From Polaromonas sp. (lineage in GTDB: Bacteria; Pseudomonadota; Gammaproteobacteria; Burkholderiales; Burkholderiaceae_C), in the NCBI GenBank assembly GCA_030683705.1, contig JAUXPP010000149.1, forward strand, positions 1-64,000: DNA of 64,000 bases, written 5' to 3'. The position numbers and the translations under genes are program-made. The first letter of the stretch is position 1. Each line of letters opens with the position of its first letter. Positions 49,950-61,032 of this stretch are shown one piece after another. The notes beneath the pieces are model-generated. The model saw only the letters and a program-made list of their open reading frames with translations, searched no databases and was not told the origin of the DNA.

Positions 49950-51068
49950 TCAGGCCAGCAGCTTGCGAATCGGTGCCGGCAGGCCCAAGCCGGCCCAGTC
50001 ACCGCGCCCGAACCAGGCGCCGTCGCCCGACAGGCGCAGCGTCCTGGCCTGGCGTGCCGGCAGAAAAAGCCGCATCGGCGACAAACGCAAATCCTTGTGC
50101 GTCAGCACATGCACAAACGGCGGGACGGCCTGCAGCTTGCCCTGCAGCGCCGCGGGCAAGGCGGCGAGCAACTCGTCCTCGCTGTCAAACACCGGGAAAC
50201 AGTACAGCCCGCCCCAGATGCCGGTCGCGGGACGGCGCTCCAGCCAGACCGCGCCATCGCTGCGTTCGGCCCACAGCAGACTCAGTGACTGGGCGCTGCG
50301 CTTGAGCTTGCGGGTCTTCACCGGGAAGCGTTCGGGCGCGCCGCTGGCCCGTCCGAGGCACAGGTCCTGCACCGGGCACAGCAGGCAGGACGGCTGGCGG
50401 CTGGTGCAAATGGTCGCGCCCAGATCCATGATGCCCTGGGTATAACGCGGCATCTCCTCGCGCAGCCTGCGGCGCGGCAGCAGCTCGGTGGCCATGCCCT
50501 GCAGGATGCGCTCCTGCGCGCTTGACGCGAGGTCACCGGAAAACGCGGTCAGCCGCGTCAGCACCCGTTTGACGTTGCCGTCGAGGATGGCCACACGTTC
50601 GGAAAAGCAGAAAGACGCGATCGCCGCCGCCGTCGAGGGGCCTATGCCCGGCAGGGTCTGCAGCGTTTCGGCCGTCCCTGGAAACTGCCCGCCATGCAGC
50701 CGCACCACGTCCTGTGCGCAGCGGTGCAGGTTGCGGGCACGGCTGTAATAACCAAGCCCGCTCCACAGGCCCAGCACCTGGTCGGGCGTTGCCGCAGCCA
50801 GGTCGGCCACCGTGGGAAAGTGTTGCAGGAAGCGGGTGTAGTAGTCCAGCACGGTGCTCACCTGGGTCTGCTGCAGCATGATCTCGGACAGCCAGACGCG
50901 GTAGGGATCACGCGTGTTCTGCCAGGGCAGGCTGTGCCGGCCGTGGCTTTTTTGCCAGCGCACCAGCTGGTCGGCAAAAGCCGGCGCCGGCACCGCTGCG
51001 CCGGCGTCCGCCGGGCTGTCAGGAGAAATACGGGACGCGGCAGCGCCGCGTGTGCGAGCCAGCGCCAT
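49950..51068 (-). CDS. mutY: A/G-specific adenine glycosylase
   Basis: RHSLPWQNTRDPYRVWLSEIMLQQTQV, MDLGATICTSRQPSCLLCPV. Confidence 0.97.
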   Translation of the reverse strand: MALARTRGAAASRISPDSPADAGAAVPAPAFADQLVRWQKSHGRHSLPWQNTRDPYRVWLSEIMLQQTQVSTVLDYYTRFLQHFPTVADLAAATPDQVLGLWSGLGYYSRARNLHRCAQDVVRLHGGQFPGTAETLQTLPGIGPSTAAAIASFCFSERVAILDGNVKRVLTRLTAFSGDLASSAQERILQGMATELLPRRRLREEMPRYTQGIMDLGATICTSRQPSCLLCPVQDLCLGRASGAPERFPVKTRKLKRSAQSLSLLWAERSDGAVWLERRPATGIWGGLYCFPVFDSEDELLAALPAALQGKLQAVPPFVHVLTHKDLRLSPMRLFLPARQARTLRLSGDGAWFGRGDWAGLGLPAPIRKLLA

Positions 51069-51075
51069 CGCCGGT

Positions 51076-53046
51076 TCAGGCGGCGTGGGTCAGGGCAGCC
51101 GCTTGCGGGTCTGGCGCCTGGCCGGGCCGGTCAGGCGGCGCATCGGTCAGCTGTGCCGTGAGTTCGTCGAGCTTGCCGTCCAGCGCGGTGATGGCGTTTT
51201 CGTGGCGTTCGATTTCGTCGATGCGTTCGTCGAGGCCGGTGGCCGCCTGCTGGATGCGTTCGATCGCCTCGATGCGGCGGCCGAAATTCTTGCGGCGCTC
51301 CTTGAGCTGGGCATCGAGCTGTGAGGCGGCCGACTTGTTCCAGAGCTCGACCTCGCCGAGCGCGGTTTCGTACACCACACGCAGGCGCGTCGCCAGGGCG
51401 CGCACCAGCCGGTCAGAGAAGTCCGGCTGCGCGAGCTTGAGGATGTTGGTCACGCCCAGGTACTGCAGGTGGCTGCGTTCGATCTGCTCCAGGTCGGTCA
51501 GGAAGCGCGACATCTCCGGCTCCTTGGGCGCCTGCAGCGAAAAACCGAACTCCGAATTGAGCTGTTTGAAGGACCCGGCCAGCATGCTCTGGATCTCCGC
51601 GCTGGTTTTCCGGGCTTTTTCCAGGCTGTCGCGCAAGCGGTCAAAAGTCTCGCCGTAAGCCTTCTTGACGCCGAGCTTGATGCCCGGCTGCTTGAGCATC
51701 TTCGTCAGTTCGGCCAGTTCGGACTTCAGCGTGGGTGTGCCCAGCAGGTTGAACACTTCGCGCAACAGCTTCAGGTGAATCGAACGCACGGCCTGGATCT
51801 TGGCGCCGCTGGTATTGAACTCCGTGTGCTCCTGCTCGATGCGCGAGCGCATGTGTTTGATCACCGAGGTGTTTTTGCCGCGCAGGCCGCGCAGCTCGAT
51901 CATCTGCTCGGCCAGGTCGCGCCGGCGGATGTGGATGACCCGGCCGGCCTCTGCGCGCAGCTCGACAATGCCGGCGGCCACCGCGGAACGCAGGATCTTC
52001 TGGCGCTGCCCCATCACGCCCTGGGCCAGGGCCAGCTCGAGCGCGGGCAGGCAACTGGCCTGCAGCAGCTTGTCGTCGGCGGTCACCTTGGCCACCAGGC
52101 CCTTTTGCGCGGACACCGGGATCACCTGGGCCACCGGCAGGCCGAGAATGTCGGCCGAGCTGGCGCGCTGGCGGTCGATCTGCGCCTGGATCTGCGCGGG
52201 GGTGCTCAGCGCATCCCACAAGGTATCGATCTTGTTGAGCACCACCAGCCGGGCATCCTTGTCGTTGCCGTCGGTGACCAGGTGTTCGCGCCAGATCGCG
52301 AGGTCGGACTTGGTCACGCCGGTATCTGCCGCCAGGATGAACACCACGGCGTGGGCCTGCGGAATCAGGCTGACGGTCAGCTCGGGCTCGGCGCCGATGG
52401 CGTTGAGGCCGGGCGTATCGAGGATGACCAGGCCCTGCTTGAGCAGCGGATGGGCAATGTTGATCAGGGCGTGGCGCCAGCGCGGCACTTCCACCCTCCC
52501 TTCTGCGTCGGTACGCGGGTTGTCCTGCGGCGCATCGTCGTGCCAGAAGCCCAGCGCACGCGCCTCGTCCTGCGTCACATGGCGAACTTCGGCAACCTTC
52601 TCCAGGGCCTTGGCCAGCTGGACCGGGTCATTGACGTCGAGGTCGACACGTGTCCATTTCTCGGGGACCGCGCGCCACTCCATCAGCGCCTGCGGCTTGA
52701 GCCGGGTTTCGATCGGCAGCAGGCGCAGGCAGGGCGGCACCTCGGCGTCGTAGCCGAGCTCGGTCGGGCACATGGTGGTGCGGCCGGCGCTGGCCGGCAT
52801 GATGCGCCGGCCGTAACCCGCGAAAAAAATCGCATTGATCAGCTCGGACTTGCCGCGCGAAAACTCGGCGACAAACGCCACCATGACCTTGTCGGAGCGC
52901 ACCTGCGTTTCGAGCCGCAGCAGACGCTCTTCGACGGCAGCATTGAGCAGGTCGTGGTCTTTCAGCCATTCGGACAGCAGCTTGAGCCGCAGCGCGAATT
53001 CGCGCCGCCAGGCGCCGTGCTGGTCGAATTGTTCGTTAAAAGACAT
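51076..53046 (-). CDS. Dynamin-like GTPase family protein
   Basis: FVAEFSRGKSELINAIFF (P-loop), VILDTPGLNAIGAEPELT, VVLNKIDTLWD. Start MSFNEQ. Confidence 0.85.
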   Translation of the reverse strand: MSFNEQFDQHGAWRREFALRLKLLSEWLKDHDLLNAAVEERLLRLETQVRSDKVMVAFVAEFSRGKSELINAIFFAGYGRRIMPASAGRTTMCPTELGYDAEVPPCLRLLPIETRLKPQALMEWRAVPEKWTRVDLDVNDPVQLAKALEKVAEVRHVTQDEARALGFWHDDAPQDNPRTDAEGRVEVPRWRHALINIAHPLLKQGLVILDTPGLNAIGAEPELTVSLIPQAHAVVFILAADTGVTKSDLAIWREHLVTDGNDKDARLVVLNKIDTLWDALSTPAQIQAQIDRQRASSADILGLPVAQVIPVSAQKGLVAKVTADDKLLQASCLPALELALAQGVMGQRQKILRSAVAAGIVELRAEAGRVIHIRRRDLAEQMIELRGLRGKNTSVIKHMRSRIEQEHTEFNTSGAKIQAVRSIHLKLLREVFNLLGTPTLKSELAELTKMLKQPGIKLGVKKAYGETFDRLRDSLEKARKTSAEIQSMLAGSFKQLNSEFGFSLQAPKEPEMSRFLTDLEQIERSHLQYLGVTNILKLAQPDFSDRLVRALATRLRVVYETALGEVELWNKSAASQLDAQLKERRKNFGRRIEAIERIQQAATGLDERIDEIERHENAITALDGKLDELTAQLTDAPPDRPGQAPDPQAAALTHAA

Positions 53047-53120
53047 GGTGGGGATCAGGCATAGGTCAAACAATATAGCATCGCTCACCCGAATCGGCCA
53101 TCGGCGGCTTTGTGCGGTTT

Positions 53121-53936
53121 TCAGGGTTTCTGGCAGTTGACACAGAAAAACGTGGAACGCTGCCCCTGCCGCATGCTGCGTATCGGAGCCCCGCATACCT
53201 TGCACGGAAGACCCGCACGGTCGTACACCCGGGCTTCAAGCTGAAAATAGCCGCTTTCGCCCTGGGCGTTGGAAAAATCCTTCAGGGTGCTGCCGCCCTT
53301 GGCCACGGCCTGCGCCAGCACCTCGCGGATCGCGGCGTGCAGGCGCGCGGCGCGCGGTTTGCTGAGGCGGGCGGCCCGCACCGTGGGCCGGATGCCGGCC
53401 ATGAACAGGGCTTCCGACGCATAAATATTGCCCACGCCCACCACCACCTCGCCAGCCAGCAGCACCTGCTTGATCGCCGTCTGCCGCAGCTGCAGGGCGG
53501 CATGGAAGGCCAGCGCATCGAAGTCCGGGCCCAGCGGCTCCACCCCCAGCCGTCCCAGCAGCTTGCGCGCGCCGGCATCGTCCTCGCCGGGCGCATACAC
53601 AACAGCACCAAAACGGCGCGGGTCGTGCAGGCGCAGGCAGCCTGCGCTGGTGCGCATGTCGAAATGGTCATGTTTGCCCGGCGCCGGCAGGTCGGCGGCA
53701 AAAACCAGGCTGCCCGACATGCCCAGGTGGATCAGCAGCAGGCCGCCGGTGGTGTCCAGCAACAGGTATTTGCCGCGCCGCCGCACCTGCAGCACGGTGT
53801 GGCCCAGCAGCTGTGCTGGATCACAGCCCAGCGGCCAGCGCAGCGGCTTGCCCATCTGCAGGCCCAGAATGGTGGCGCCTGCAATGCGGCCGGCAAAACT
53901 CAGGCGGGTGACTTCGACTTCGGGCAGTTCAGGCAT
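53121..53936 (-). CDS. mutM: Formamidopyrimidine-DNA glycosylase
   Basis: [43 protein letters not shown] zinc finger. Confidence 0.97.
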   Translation of the reverse strand: MPELPEVEVTRLSFAGRIAGATILGLQMGKPLRWPLGCDPAQLLGHTVLQVRRRGKYLLLDTTGGLLLIHLGMSGSLVFAADLPAPGKHDHFDMRTSAGCLRLHDPRRFGAVVYAPGEDDAGARKLLGRLGVEPLGPDFDALAFHAALQLRQTAIKQVLLAGEVVVGVGNIYASEALFMAGIRPTVRAARLSKPRAARLHAAIREVLAQAVAKGGSTLKDFSNAQGESGYFQLEARVYDRAGLPCKVCGAPIRSMRQGQRSTFFCVNCQKP

Positions 53937-53996
53937 GGCGTGCGGCAATCATGGGCATGCCCTGCGGGGGCACATTGCTTGAATTATCATGGTTCG

Positions 53997-55784
53997 ATGA
54001 AACAACTGATCTGCGCCCTGACCGCGTTTTCCACACTTTGCCTGGCTGTGCCGGCAGTGCTGGCCCAGCCCGGCCAGACCGCCCCGCCCGCCCTGCCCCA
54101 GGCCGCGCGTCCCGATGCGCCGGCTGCGGCCCAGGCAGCGCCGGTGCCGTCCAGCTTGGACGGCGAATTGTTTTACCAGTTGCTGATTGGCGAAATCAAC
54201 ACGCGCGCGGGAGAACCGTCGACGGGTTTCGCGCTGATCCTCGACGCCGCGCGCAAGACCAACGACGCCCAGTTGTACCAGCGGGCCGCCGACATCGCCC
54301 TGCAATCGCGATCCGGCGATGCTGCTTTGCAGGCGGCGCAAGCCTGGCGCCAGGCGCAGCCGGCCTCGCGCGAGGCCAACCGTTATGTCCTGCAGATCCT
54401 GATCGCGCTGAACCGCCTCACCGAAACGGTGGAGCCACTGCGCGGTGAACTGCGGCTGGCGCCACTGCCCGAGCACGCACGGGTGATCGGAACGCTGCCG
54501 CGCCTGTATGCGCGGGCGGCAGACAAAAAACTCGCCGCCAGTGTCATGGAGCAGGCGCTGGCAGAGCAACTGGCCTCTCCTGCGACCGCCGCCGCCGCCT
54601 GGACGGCGGTGGGCCGTATGCGGATGGCCGCCGGCGAGCTGCCCGGCGCCCTGGTCGCCGTGGAGCGCGCGCAGGCCCTGGAGCCGGCCGCCGAAGGCCC
54701 GGCCCTGCTGGCGCTCGAAATGATGGATCCCAAGCTGCCCAGCGCCGAGCCGCTGGTGCGCAAATACCTCGAAGGCAACCCCCGGGCCCTGCCGGAAATC
54801 CGCATGGCTTACGCACGCAACCTGCTCGATACCCAGCGTTACGCGGAAGCCAGCGCGCAATTGCAGGTGGTCACTCGTGAAAAGCCGGATTACCCTGAAG
54901 GCTGGCTGGTGCTGGGTTCGCTGCAGTTGCAGGACAACCAGCTCGCCGCGTCGCAGACCTCGCTGCTGCGCTACGTCGAGCTGGTCCAGCAAGGCGAGCA
55001 AAACGAACAAGCCACGCGCGGCCTGTCCCAGGCCTACCTGTCGCTGGCGCAACTGGCCGAAAAGCGCAAGGACTTCGCCGGCGCCGAAAGCTGGCTGGCA
55101 AAAATCTCCAACTCCCAGGAACTGGTCCAGGCACAGACGCGGCGCGCCTCGCTGCTGGCCAAACAGGGCAAGCTGGGCGAAGCGCGCCAGCTGATCCGGG
55201 CCTTGCCCGAGCGAAAACCGGAAGATGCGCGTATCAAGCTGATGGCCGAAATCACCCTGCTTCGCGACCAGAAGGAATACAAAAGCGCCTACGAGCTGCT
55301 GAGCAAGGCGGTGGCGCAATTTCCGGCCGAAACCGACCTGCTTTACGACCAGGCCATGATGGCTGAAAAACTCGGCTCCCTGGGCGAAATGGAGCGCCTG
55401 TTGCGGCAGTTGCTGGTGCTCAAGCCCGACTACCACCATGCCTACAACGCGCTGGGCTACTCGCTGGCCGAACGCAATGTGCGCCTGCCCGAGGCCAAAC
55501 AACTGATCCAGAAAGCGCTGGAATTCGCGCCGGCCGACCCCTTCATCCAGGACAGCCTGGGCTGGGTGGAATTCCGCCTGGGCAACAAGGCCGAGGCGGC
55601 CCGGATTTTCGAGATCGCCTACAAGGCCAAGCCCGATGCAGAAATTGCCGCGCATTATGGCGAAGTCATGTGGAGCCTGGGCCAGCGCGACAAGGCCATT
55701 GCCGTGTGGAAGGAAGGCATGCTGCTCAACCCCGAAAACGAGACCCTGCTTGAAACCCTCAAACGCCTGCGCGTCCGGCTGTGA
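53997..55784 (+). CDS. Tetratricopeptide repeat secreted protein
   Basis: MKQLICALTAFSTLCLAVPAVLAQ signal, TPR repeats; true start is well inside the ORF-track ORF. Confidence 0.9.
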   Translation: MKQLICALTAFSTLCLAVPAVLAQPGQTAPPALPQAARPDAPAAAQAAPVPSSLDGELFYQLLIGEINTRAGEPSTGFALILDAARKTNDAQLYQRAADIALQSRSGDAALQAAQAWRQAQPASREANRYVLQILIALNRLTETVEPLRGELRLAPLPEHARVIGTLPRLYARAADKKLAASVMEQALAEQLASPATAAAAWTAVGRMRMAAGELPGALVAVERAQALEPAAEGPALLALEMMDPKLPSAEPLVRKYLEGNPRALPEIRMAYARNLLDTQRYAEASAQLQVVTREKPDYPEGWLVLGSLQLQDNQLAASQTSLLRYVELVQQGEQNEQATRGLSQAYLSLAQLAEKRKDFAGAESWLAKISNSQELVQAQTRRASLLAKQGKLGEARQLIRALPERKPEDARIKLMAEITLLRDQKEYKSAYELLSKAVAQFPAETDLLYDQAMMAEKLGSLGEMERLLRQLLVLKPDYHHAYNALGYSLAERNVRLPEAKQLIQKALEFAPADPFIQDSLGWVEFRLGNKAEAARIFEIAYKAKPDAEIAAHYGEVMWSLGQRDKAIAVWKEGMLLNPENETLLETLKRLRVRL

Positions 55785-56320
55785 TTCACCTTCAGACCGG
55801 AGCCTTCTCCTTGCCCACTTTGCCGCGCCTGCGACACGTCCTCGCATCCAGCCTTGTTTTTGCTCTATTTTTGATAGCTGGCTGCGCACAACTGCCGCGG
55901 GCTGAAGCCCCGAATGACTCAAAAGTCCAGATATGGTCGGGACGGATCAGCCTGCAGGTGCAAAGCGAACCGGTGCAGGCTTTTTTTGCGGGCTTCGAGT
56001 TGCGCGGCAACCCCGACCAGGGCGAACTGGCGCTGAACAGCCCGCTGGGCACCAGCCTGGCCGTGCTGCGCTGGTCGCCCGGCGAAGCGGTGCTGGACTC
56101 CGGCGGCCAGGTCCAGCGTTTCGACTCGGTCGATGCGCTGATCGAAAAAGCCACCGGCGCGGCGGTGCCGCTACCGGCATTGTTCGACTGGCTGGCCGGC
56201 AAGAACACCGCGCTGGCCGGCTGGAGCGCCGACCTGACGCAACATGCCGGCGGCCGGATTTCCGCCAGCCGGACCGCTCCGCAACCGCGCACCGACCTGC
56301 GTATCGTGCTGGCGCAATGA
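55781..56320 (+). CDS. lolB: Outer membrane lipoprotein LolB
   Basis: Lipobox LIAGCAQ; immediately upstream of and overlapping ispE. Confidence 0.88.
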   Translation: MIHLQTGAFSLPTLPRLRHVLASSLVFALFLIAGCAQLPRAEAPNDSKVQIWSGRISLQVQSEPVQAFFAGFELRGNPDQGELALNSPLGTSLAVLRWSPGEAVLDSGGQVQRFDSVDALIEKATGAAVPLPALFDWLAGKNTALAGWSADLTQHAGGRISASRTAPQPRTDLRIVLAQ

Positions 56321-57180
56321 GTTCCCCGCTGAAGGCGATCTACGAGGTCGCGGCGCCCGCCAAACTCAACCTGTTCCTGCATATCAACGGGCGGCGCGCC
56401 GACGGTTACCACCTGCTGCAATCGGTCTTCATGCTGATCGACTGGTGCGACACCCTGCACTTCGAACTGCGCAGCGACGGCCGCATCCAGCGCCACGACA
56501 CCGGCACGCCGGACGGGACCCTGCCAGCCGAGGACCTGACGGTGCGCGCGGCGCGGGCACTGCAACTCGCCAGCGGCACCGCACTGGGGGCCGACATCTG
56601 GCTGGAAAAACGCATCCCGTCCCAGGCCGGCATGGGCGGTGGCTCCTCGGACGCGGCCAGTTGCCTGCTGGCGCTGCAGCGGCTCTGGGGCGTGCGCCTG
56701 GCGCCTGGCAGGCTGCAGGAAATCGCGCTCGGCCTGGGTGCAGATGTGCCGTTTTTCCTGAGCGGCGGCCATGCCTGGGTCGAGGGTATCGGTGAACAAC
56801 TGACGCCGCTGGCGCTGCCTGAGGCGCGTTTTGTGGTCGTGAAACCACCGGCCGGACTGCCGACCGACGCGATTTTCCGCGCGCCTGAACTCAAACGCGA
56901 CACAGAAACTGCTACAATCCAAGGCTTTGCTGCAAACTCAAGCGGCCGTCTTTACGGATTCGGCCACAACGACTTGCAGCCAGTCGCGCAGACCCTGTGT
57001 CCGCAGGTTGGCCAGTCACTCGACTGGCTGTCCATGCAAGGCCTCCAGGGACGCATGACTGGCTCGGGAAGTGCGGTTTTTGCGCATTTGCCGCATGACA
57101 TGGAACTCGCGGCCGCTCCGGGCGGCTGGCAAGTCCGCAAGTGCAGCAACCTGGAGGCGCATCCTCTGGCCGGTTGGTAA
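56317..57180 (+). CDS. ispE: 4-diphosphocytidyl-2-C-methyl-D-erythritol kinase
   Basis: VAAPAKLNLFLHINGRRADGYHLLQSVF, KRIPSQAGMGGGSSDAAS. Start ATGA overlap with lolB. Confidence 0.96.
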   Translation: MSSPLKAIYEVAAPAKLNLFLHINGRRADGYHLLQSVFMLIDWCDTLHFELRSDGRIQRHDTGTPDGTLPAEDLTVRAARALQLASGTALGADIWLEKRIPSQAGMGGGSSDAASCLLALQRLWGVRLAPGRLQEIALGLGADVPFFLSGGHAWVEGIGEQLTPLALPEARFVVVKPPAGLPTDAIFRAPELKRDTETATIQGFAANSSGRLYGFGHNDLQPVAQTLCPQVGQSLDWLSMQGLQGRMTGSGSAVFAHLPHDMELAAAPGGWQVRKCSNLEAHPLAGW

Positions 57181-57255
57181 AATAACGGCCATGGAATGTG
57201 TCTCCATGAACAACAGTTAAAGGGTTGATGGCGGTTTTCTGCCGTTGACCTGTGT

Positions 57256-57332
57256 AGGGGTGTCGCCAAGTTGGTTAAGGCACCGGATTTTGATTCCGGC
57301 ATTCGCAGGTTCGACTCCTTCCACCCCTGCCA
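57256..57332 (+). tRNA. tRNA-Gln(TTG)
   Basis: AGGGGTGTCGCCAAGTTGGTTAAGGCACCGGATTTTGATTCCGG...GTTCGACTCCTTCCACCCCTGCCA. Confidence 0.93.
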
Positions 57333-57339
57333 AAATTTT

Positions 57340-57368
57340 CGGGTCCCTGAGTGGGACCCGTGTTTTTA
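57340..57368 (+). terminator. Intrinsic terminator after tRNA-Gln
   Basis: GGGTCCCTGAGTGGGACCC followed by GTGTTTTTA. Confidence 0.75.
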
Positions 57369-57580
57369 AGACCCGACGAAAAGGGTTTGTGCTCGCTGAC
57401 TGTTGAGTGTCTCCGGTCCGACGGTTTCGGTCACGCCCACGACGGGCCGGATCGCAGCCCGGATCCTGCGGATAAGCCGCCGTGACATGGAATGGGCACA
57501 GGGCGTCCGTGTTTTGATGCTTTTATTGCCGACCTGATTTCAGCCACGATTTCCCACCTAGACATCCGCTGGGCCCCCAC

Positions 57581-58555
57581 ATGCAAACGCACAATCCCGA
57601 CTTCATGCTTTTCACCGGCAATGCCAATCCCGGCATGGCCTCTGAAATCGCCCAGCACCTGGGTATTTCGCTGGGCGCGGCCCATGTCGGGCGCTTTTCG
57701 GATGGTGAAGTGACGGTCGAGATCCAGCAGAACGTTCGCGCACGCGATGTGTTCGTGGTCCAGTCCACCTGCGCGCCGACCAATGAAAACATCATGGAAC
57801 TGCTGATCATGGTCGACGCGCTCAAGCGCGCTTCGGCCGAGCGCATTTCCGCGGTCATCCCCTACTTCGGTTACGCCCGCCAGGACCGTCGCCCGCGTTC
57901 GGCGCGTGTGCCCATCAGCGCCAAGGTGGTGGCCAACATGCTGCAGGCCGTCGGTGTCTCGCGCGTGCTGACCATGGACCTGCACGCCGACCAGATCCAG
58001 GGCTTTTTCGACATCCCGGTGGACAACATCTATGCCTCGCCGGTACTGCTGGGCGACCTGCGCCAGAAGAACTACAACGACCTGATGGTGGTTTCGCCCG
58101 ACGTCGGCGGTGTGGTGCGCGCGCGCGCGCTGGCCAAGCAGCTCGGCTGCGACATGGCCATCATCGACAAGCGCCGCCCCAAGGCCAATGTGTCGGAAGT
58201 GATGCACGTGATCGGCGACATCGACGGGCGCAACTGCGTGATCATGGACGACATGATCGACACCGCCGGCACGCTGGTCAAGGCCGCCGAGGTGCTCAAG
58301 GAGCGCGGCGCCAAAAAGGTTTACGCGTATTGCACGCACCCGATTTTTTCGGGTCCGGCGATTGAACGCATTGCGCAGGGCGACGCCCTCGACGAAGTGG
58401 TGATCACCAACACCATTCCCCTCAGCCAGAGCGCGCAGGACTGCAAGAAAATTCGCCAGCTCTCCGTGGCACCGCTGATTGCCGAAACAATCCAGCGCAT
58501 CGCCAGGGGTGAGTCGGTCATGAGTTTGTTCTCGGATCAGGACAACCTGTTCTGA
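57581..58555 (+). CDS. prs: Ribose-phosphate pyrophosphokinase
   Basis: [41 protein letters not shown]. Confidence 0.97.
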   Translation: MQTHNPDFMLFTGNANPGMASEIAQHLGISLGAAHVGRFSDGEVTVEIQQNVRARDVFVVQSTCAPTNENIMELLIMVDALKRASAERISAVIPYFGYARQDRRPRSARVPISAKVVANMLQAVGVSRVLTMDLHADQIQGFFDIPVDNIYASPVLLGDLRQKNYNDLMVVSPDVGGVVRARALAKQLGCDMAIIDKRRPKANVSEVMHVIGDIDGRNCVIMDDMIDTAGTLVKAAEVLKERGAKKVYAYCTHPIFSGPAIERIAQGDALDEVVITNTIPLSQSAQDCKKIRQLSVAPLIAETIQRIARGESVMSLFSDQDNLF

Positions 58556-58667
58556 TCTGAAACGAAAAGCGGCTGCTGTGCCCGCGAGGTCCAGGGACTT
58601 CATCGGGCTGGCAGCCTTTTAAACCAGAACGAGACTGGTCGCGGTCCGTTCTTTATTGGAGTTGATT

Positions 58668-59363
58668 ATGAAATTCGTCGCTTTTGAGCGCGCAAAGCAG
58701 GGCACGGGTGCGAGCCGCCGTCTCCGCATCACCGGCCGCACGCCCGGTATTGTTTACGGTGGCACCGGTGAACCGTCGCTGATCGAACTCGATCACAACG
58801 CACTGTTCCACGCCATCAAGAAGGAAGCGTTCCACGCGTCCGTGCTCGAGATGGAACTCGGCGGCAAGACTGAAAAAGTCCTGCTGCGCGACCTGCAGAT
58901 GCACCCCTACAAGCAGATGATCCAGCACGTGGATTTCCAGCGCGTGGATGCCCGCACCCGCCTGACCATGAAAGTGCCACTGCACTACAGCGGCGAGGAA
59001 GAGTCCCCCGCCGTCAAGGCCGAGAACTGCCTGGTCAACCACGTGATGACCGAGCTGAGCATCTCCTGCATGCCCAAGGACCTGCCTGAATTCATCGCCA
59101 TTGACCTGAGCGGCCTGAAAAAAGGCGCGCCGTTGCACCTGAAGGACATCACCCTGCCCAAAGGCGTGAAGTTCGTGGCCAAGGGCCAGGAAAACCCGGT
59201 GCTGGTGTCGGTGTCGTCCGTCTCGGAAGAAGCCGAAGCCGATGCAGCAGCAGCCGCTGCTGCCGCCGCGCCGGTGGATCCAAAAGCTGCCAAGGCCGCT
59301 GCCGCCAAGGAAGCCAAAGCCGGCGCCAAGGCCGACGCTGCGAAGCCTGCTGCCAAGAAGTAA
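58668..59363 (+). CDS. rplY: 50S ribosomal protein L25/general stress protein Ctc
   Basis: [32 protein letters not shown]; Ala-rich C-terminus. Confidence 0.96.
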   Translation: MKFVAFERAKQGTGASRRLRITGRTPGIVYGGTGEPSLIELDHNALFHAIKKEAFHASVLEMELGGKTEKVLLRDLQMHPYKQMIQHVDFQRVDARTRLTMKVPLHYSGEEESPAVKAENCLVNHVMTELSISCMPKDLPEFIAIDLSGLKKGAPLHLKDITLPKGVKFVAKGQENPVLVSVSSVSEEAEADAAAAAAAAAPVDPKAAKAAAAKEAKAGAKADAAKPAAKK

Positions 59364-59502
59364 TTCAAGGCACCCGGTGGCCTGACCAGGCCTGCGGCCC
59401 CTGACCTCATCGAGGCAGGGGCCGTTTTCTTGGGGGCAGGTGCCTGCTGCGCCGATAATCCGGTGGCGGCGTCAGAGCCGCTCCCCTTTTTTGAGCTGAC
59501 GC

Positions 59503-60129
59503 ATGATCAAACTTTTTGTGGGCCTGGGCAACCCCGGCCCTGAATACGAAGCCACCCGCCACAACGCCGGCTTCTGGTGGACCGAGGCGCTCGCACGCGA
59601 GCTCAAGCTGATGCCCGTCCTCGACAAGAGTTACCATGGGCGTGTGGCCCGCACCACCATCGCCGGGCAAACCGTCTGGCTGCTGGAGCCGCTGACCTTC
59701 ATGAACGTATCCGGCAAGTCGGTGGCTGCGCTGGCGCGCTTTTTCAAGATCGCGCCTGAAGAGATCCTGGTGGCCCATGACGAGCTCGACATCGTCCCCG
59801 GCCAGGCCAAACTCAAGTTCGGCGGCAGCCACGCCGGCCACAACGGGCTGCGCGACATCCACGCCCAGCTCGGCACTGGCGACTACTGGCGCCTGCGCAT
59901 AGGCGTCGGCCACCCCGGTGTGAAGTCCGAGGTCATCAACTGGGTGCTCAAGAAACCTTCACAGGAACACCGCATGGCGATCGAGGACAGCATCGCGCGT
60001 TCGCTCAAGGCCGTGCCTGCCCTGCTGGCCGGGGAAATGGAAAAAGCCACGATGCTGATCCACACCAGCGCGCCGCCACGGCCCAAACCGCCGCGCAAGG
60101 TGGAAGCTGAGGACTCGGAGAACGACTAG
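59503..60129 (+). CDS. pth: Peptidyl-tRNA hydrolase
   Basis: [37 protein letters not shown]. Confidence 0.97.
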   Translation: MIKLFVGLGNPGPEYEATRHNAGFWWTEALARELKLMPVLDKSYHGRVARTTIAGQTVWLLEPLTFMNVSGKSVAALARFFKIAPEEILVAHDELDIVPGQAKLKFGGSHAGHNGLRDIHAQLGTGDYWRLRIGVGHPGVKSEVINWVLKKPSQEHRMAIEDSIARSLKAVPALLAGEMEKATMLIHTSAPPRPKPPRKVEAEDSEND

Positions 60130-60302
60130 TCCGGCCCCGACGCCGTCAGCGGCATCACGCCGCAATCGGGAGATGCCGAGCCAGCGCGTTGACGGCGAGT
60201 GCCGCCGCTTGACCCGCAGCGCGGTGCACGGGAAGTCGCTATCAATTCAATAGCTGCTTACGCCCACCACGCTTGGGCCAGAGCCCGAAAAGGCCGGAAA
60301 AA

Positions 60303-61019
60303 TCACTCGCCGAGATACGCCGCCCGGACCCGCGGATCATTCAGCAACTGCTTTGCGTCGCCGTTCATCGTGACGATGCCGGACTCCATCACATACCCGC
60401 GGTCGGCGATGCCCAGTGCCCGGCTGGCGTTTTGCTCGACCAGCAGCACGGTGACACCACGTGCCGATACTTCCTTGACCACCTCGAAGATCTTGTCGAC
60501 CATGATCGGGGAGAGGCCCATGGACGGCTCGTCGAGCAGCAACACGCGCGGGCGGCTCATCAGCGCGCGGCCCATGGCCAGCATCTGCTGCTCGCCGCCG
60601 CTCATGGTGCCGGCCAGCTGGTCCTTGCGTTCGCGCAGGCGCGGAAAAATCGTGAACATCTTCTCGATGTCCTCGGCGATACCGGCCTTGTCGTCGCGGA
60701 TGTAGGCACCCATCTGCAGGTTCTCGGTGATGGTCATGCGGGTGAACACGCCGCGGCCTTCGGGCACCATGGCCAGGCCGTCCCTGACCAGATCCCAGGC
60801 ACCCTTGCCCCTGATGCTTTTGCCGAGGTATTCGATGTCGCCGTCGACCAGCGGCAAGGTGCCGGTGATGGCTTTCATGGTGGTGGTTTTGCCGGCGCCG
60901 TTGGAGCCGATCAGGGTGACCAGTTCGCCCTCGTGGACTTCGAAATCAACACCCTTGACGGCCTGGATGCCGCCATAGGCGACTTTCAGGCCGCTCACCT
61001 TCAACATCGCTTGTGTCAT
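60303..61019 (-). CDS. livF: Branched-chain amino acid ABC transporter ATP-binding protein
   Basis: GSNGAGKTTTMKAITG, LAGTMSGGEQQMLAMGRALM. Confidence 0.93.
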   Translation of the reverse strand: MTQAMLKVSGLKVAYGGIQAVKGVDFEVHEGELVTLIGSNGAGKTTTMKAITGTLPLVDGDIEYLGKSIRGKGAWDLVRDGLAMVPEGRGVFTRMTITENLQMGAYIRDDKAGIAEDIEKMFTIFPRLRERKDQLAGTMSGGEQQMLAMGRALMSRPRVLLLDEPSMGLSPIMVDKIFEVVKEVSARGVTVLLVEQNASRALGIADRGYVMESGIVTMNGDAKQLLNDPRVRAAYLGE

Positions 61020-61032
61020 GCGGCTGTGCCCT

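Noticed and set aside
51469-53064. 531-aa plus-strand ORF opposite the dynamin-like gene
   Set aside because: Antisense shadow (HLGHQALLRGHRDHLGH-type composition), while the minus strand has GTPase motifs.
53949-55922. 657-aa antisense ORF opposite the TPR gene
   Set aside because: Shadow ORF in high-GC DNA; the plus-strand TPR protein has signal peptide, repeats and overlaps lolB; the antisense translation has no recognisable domain.
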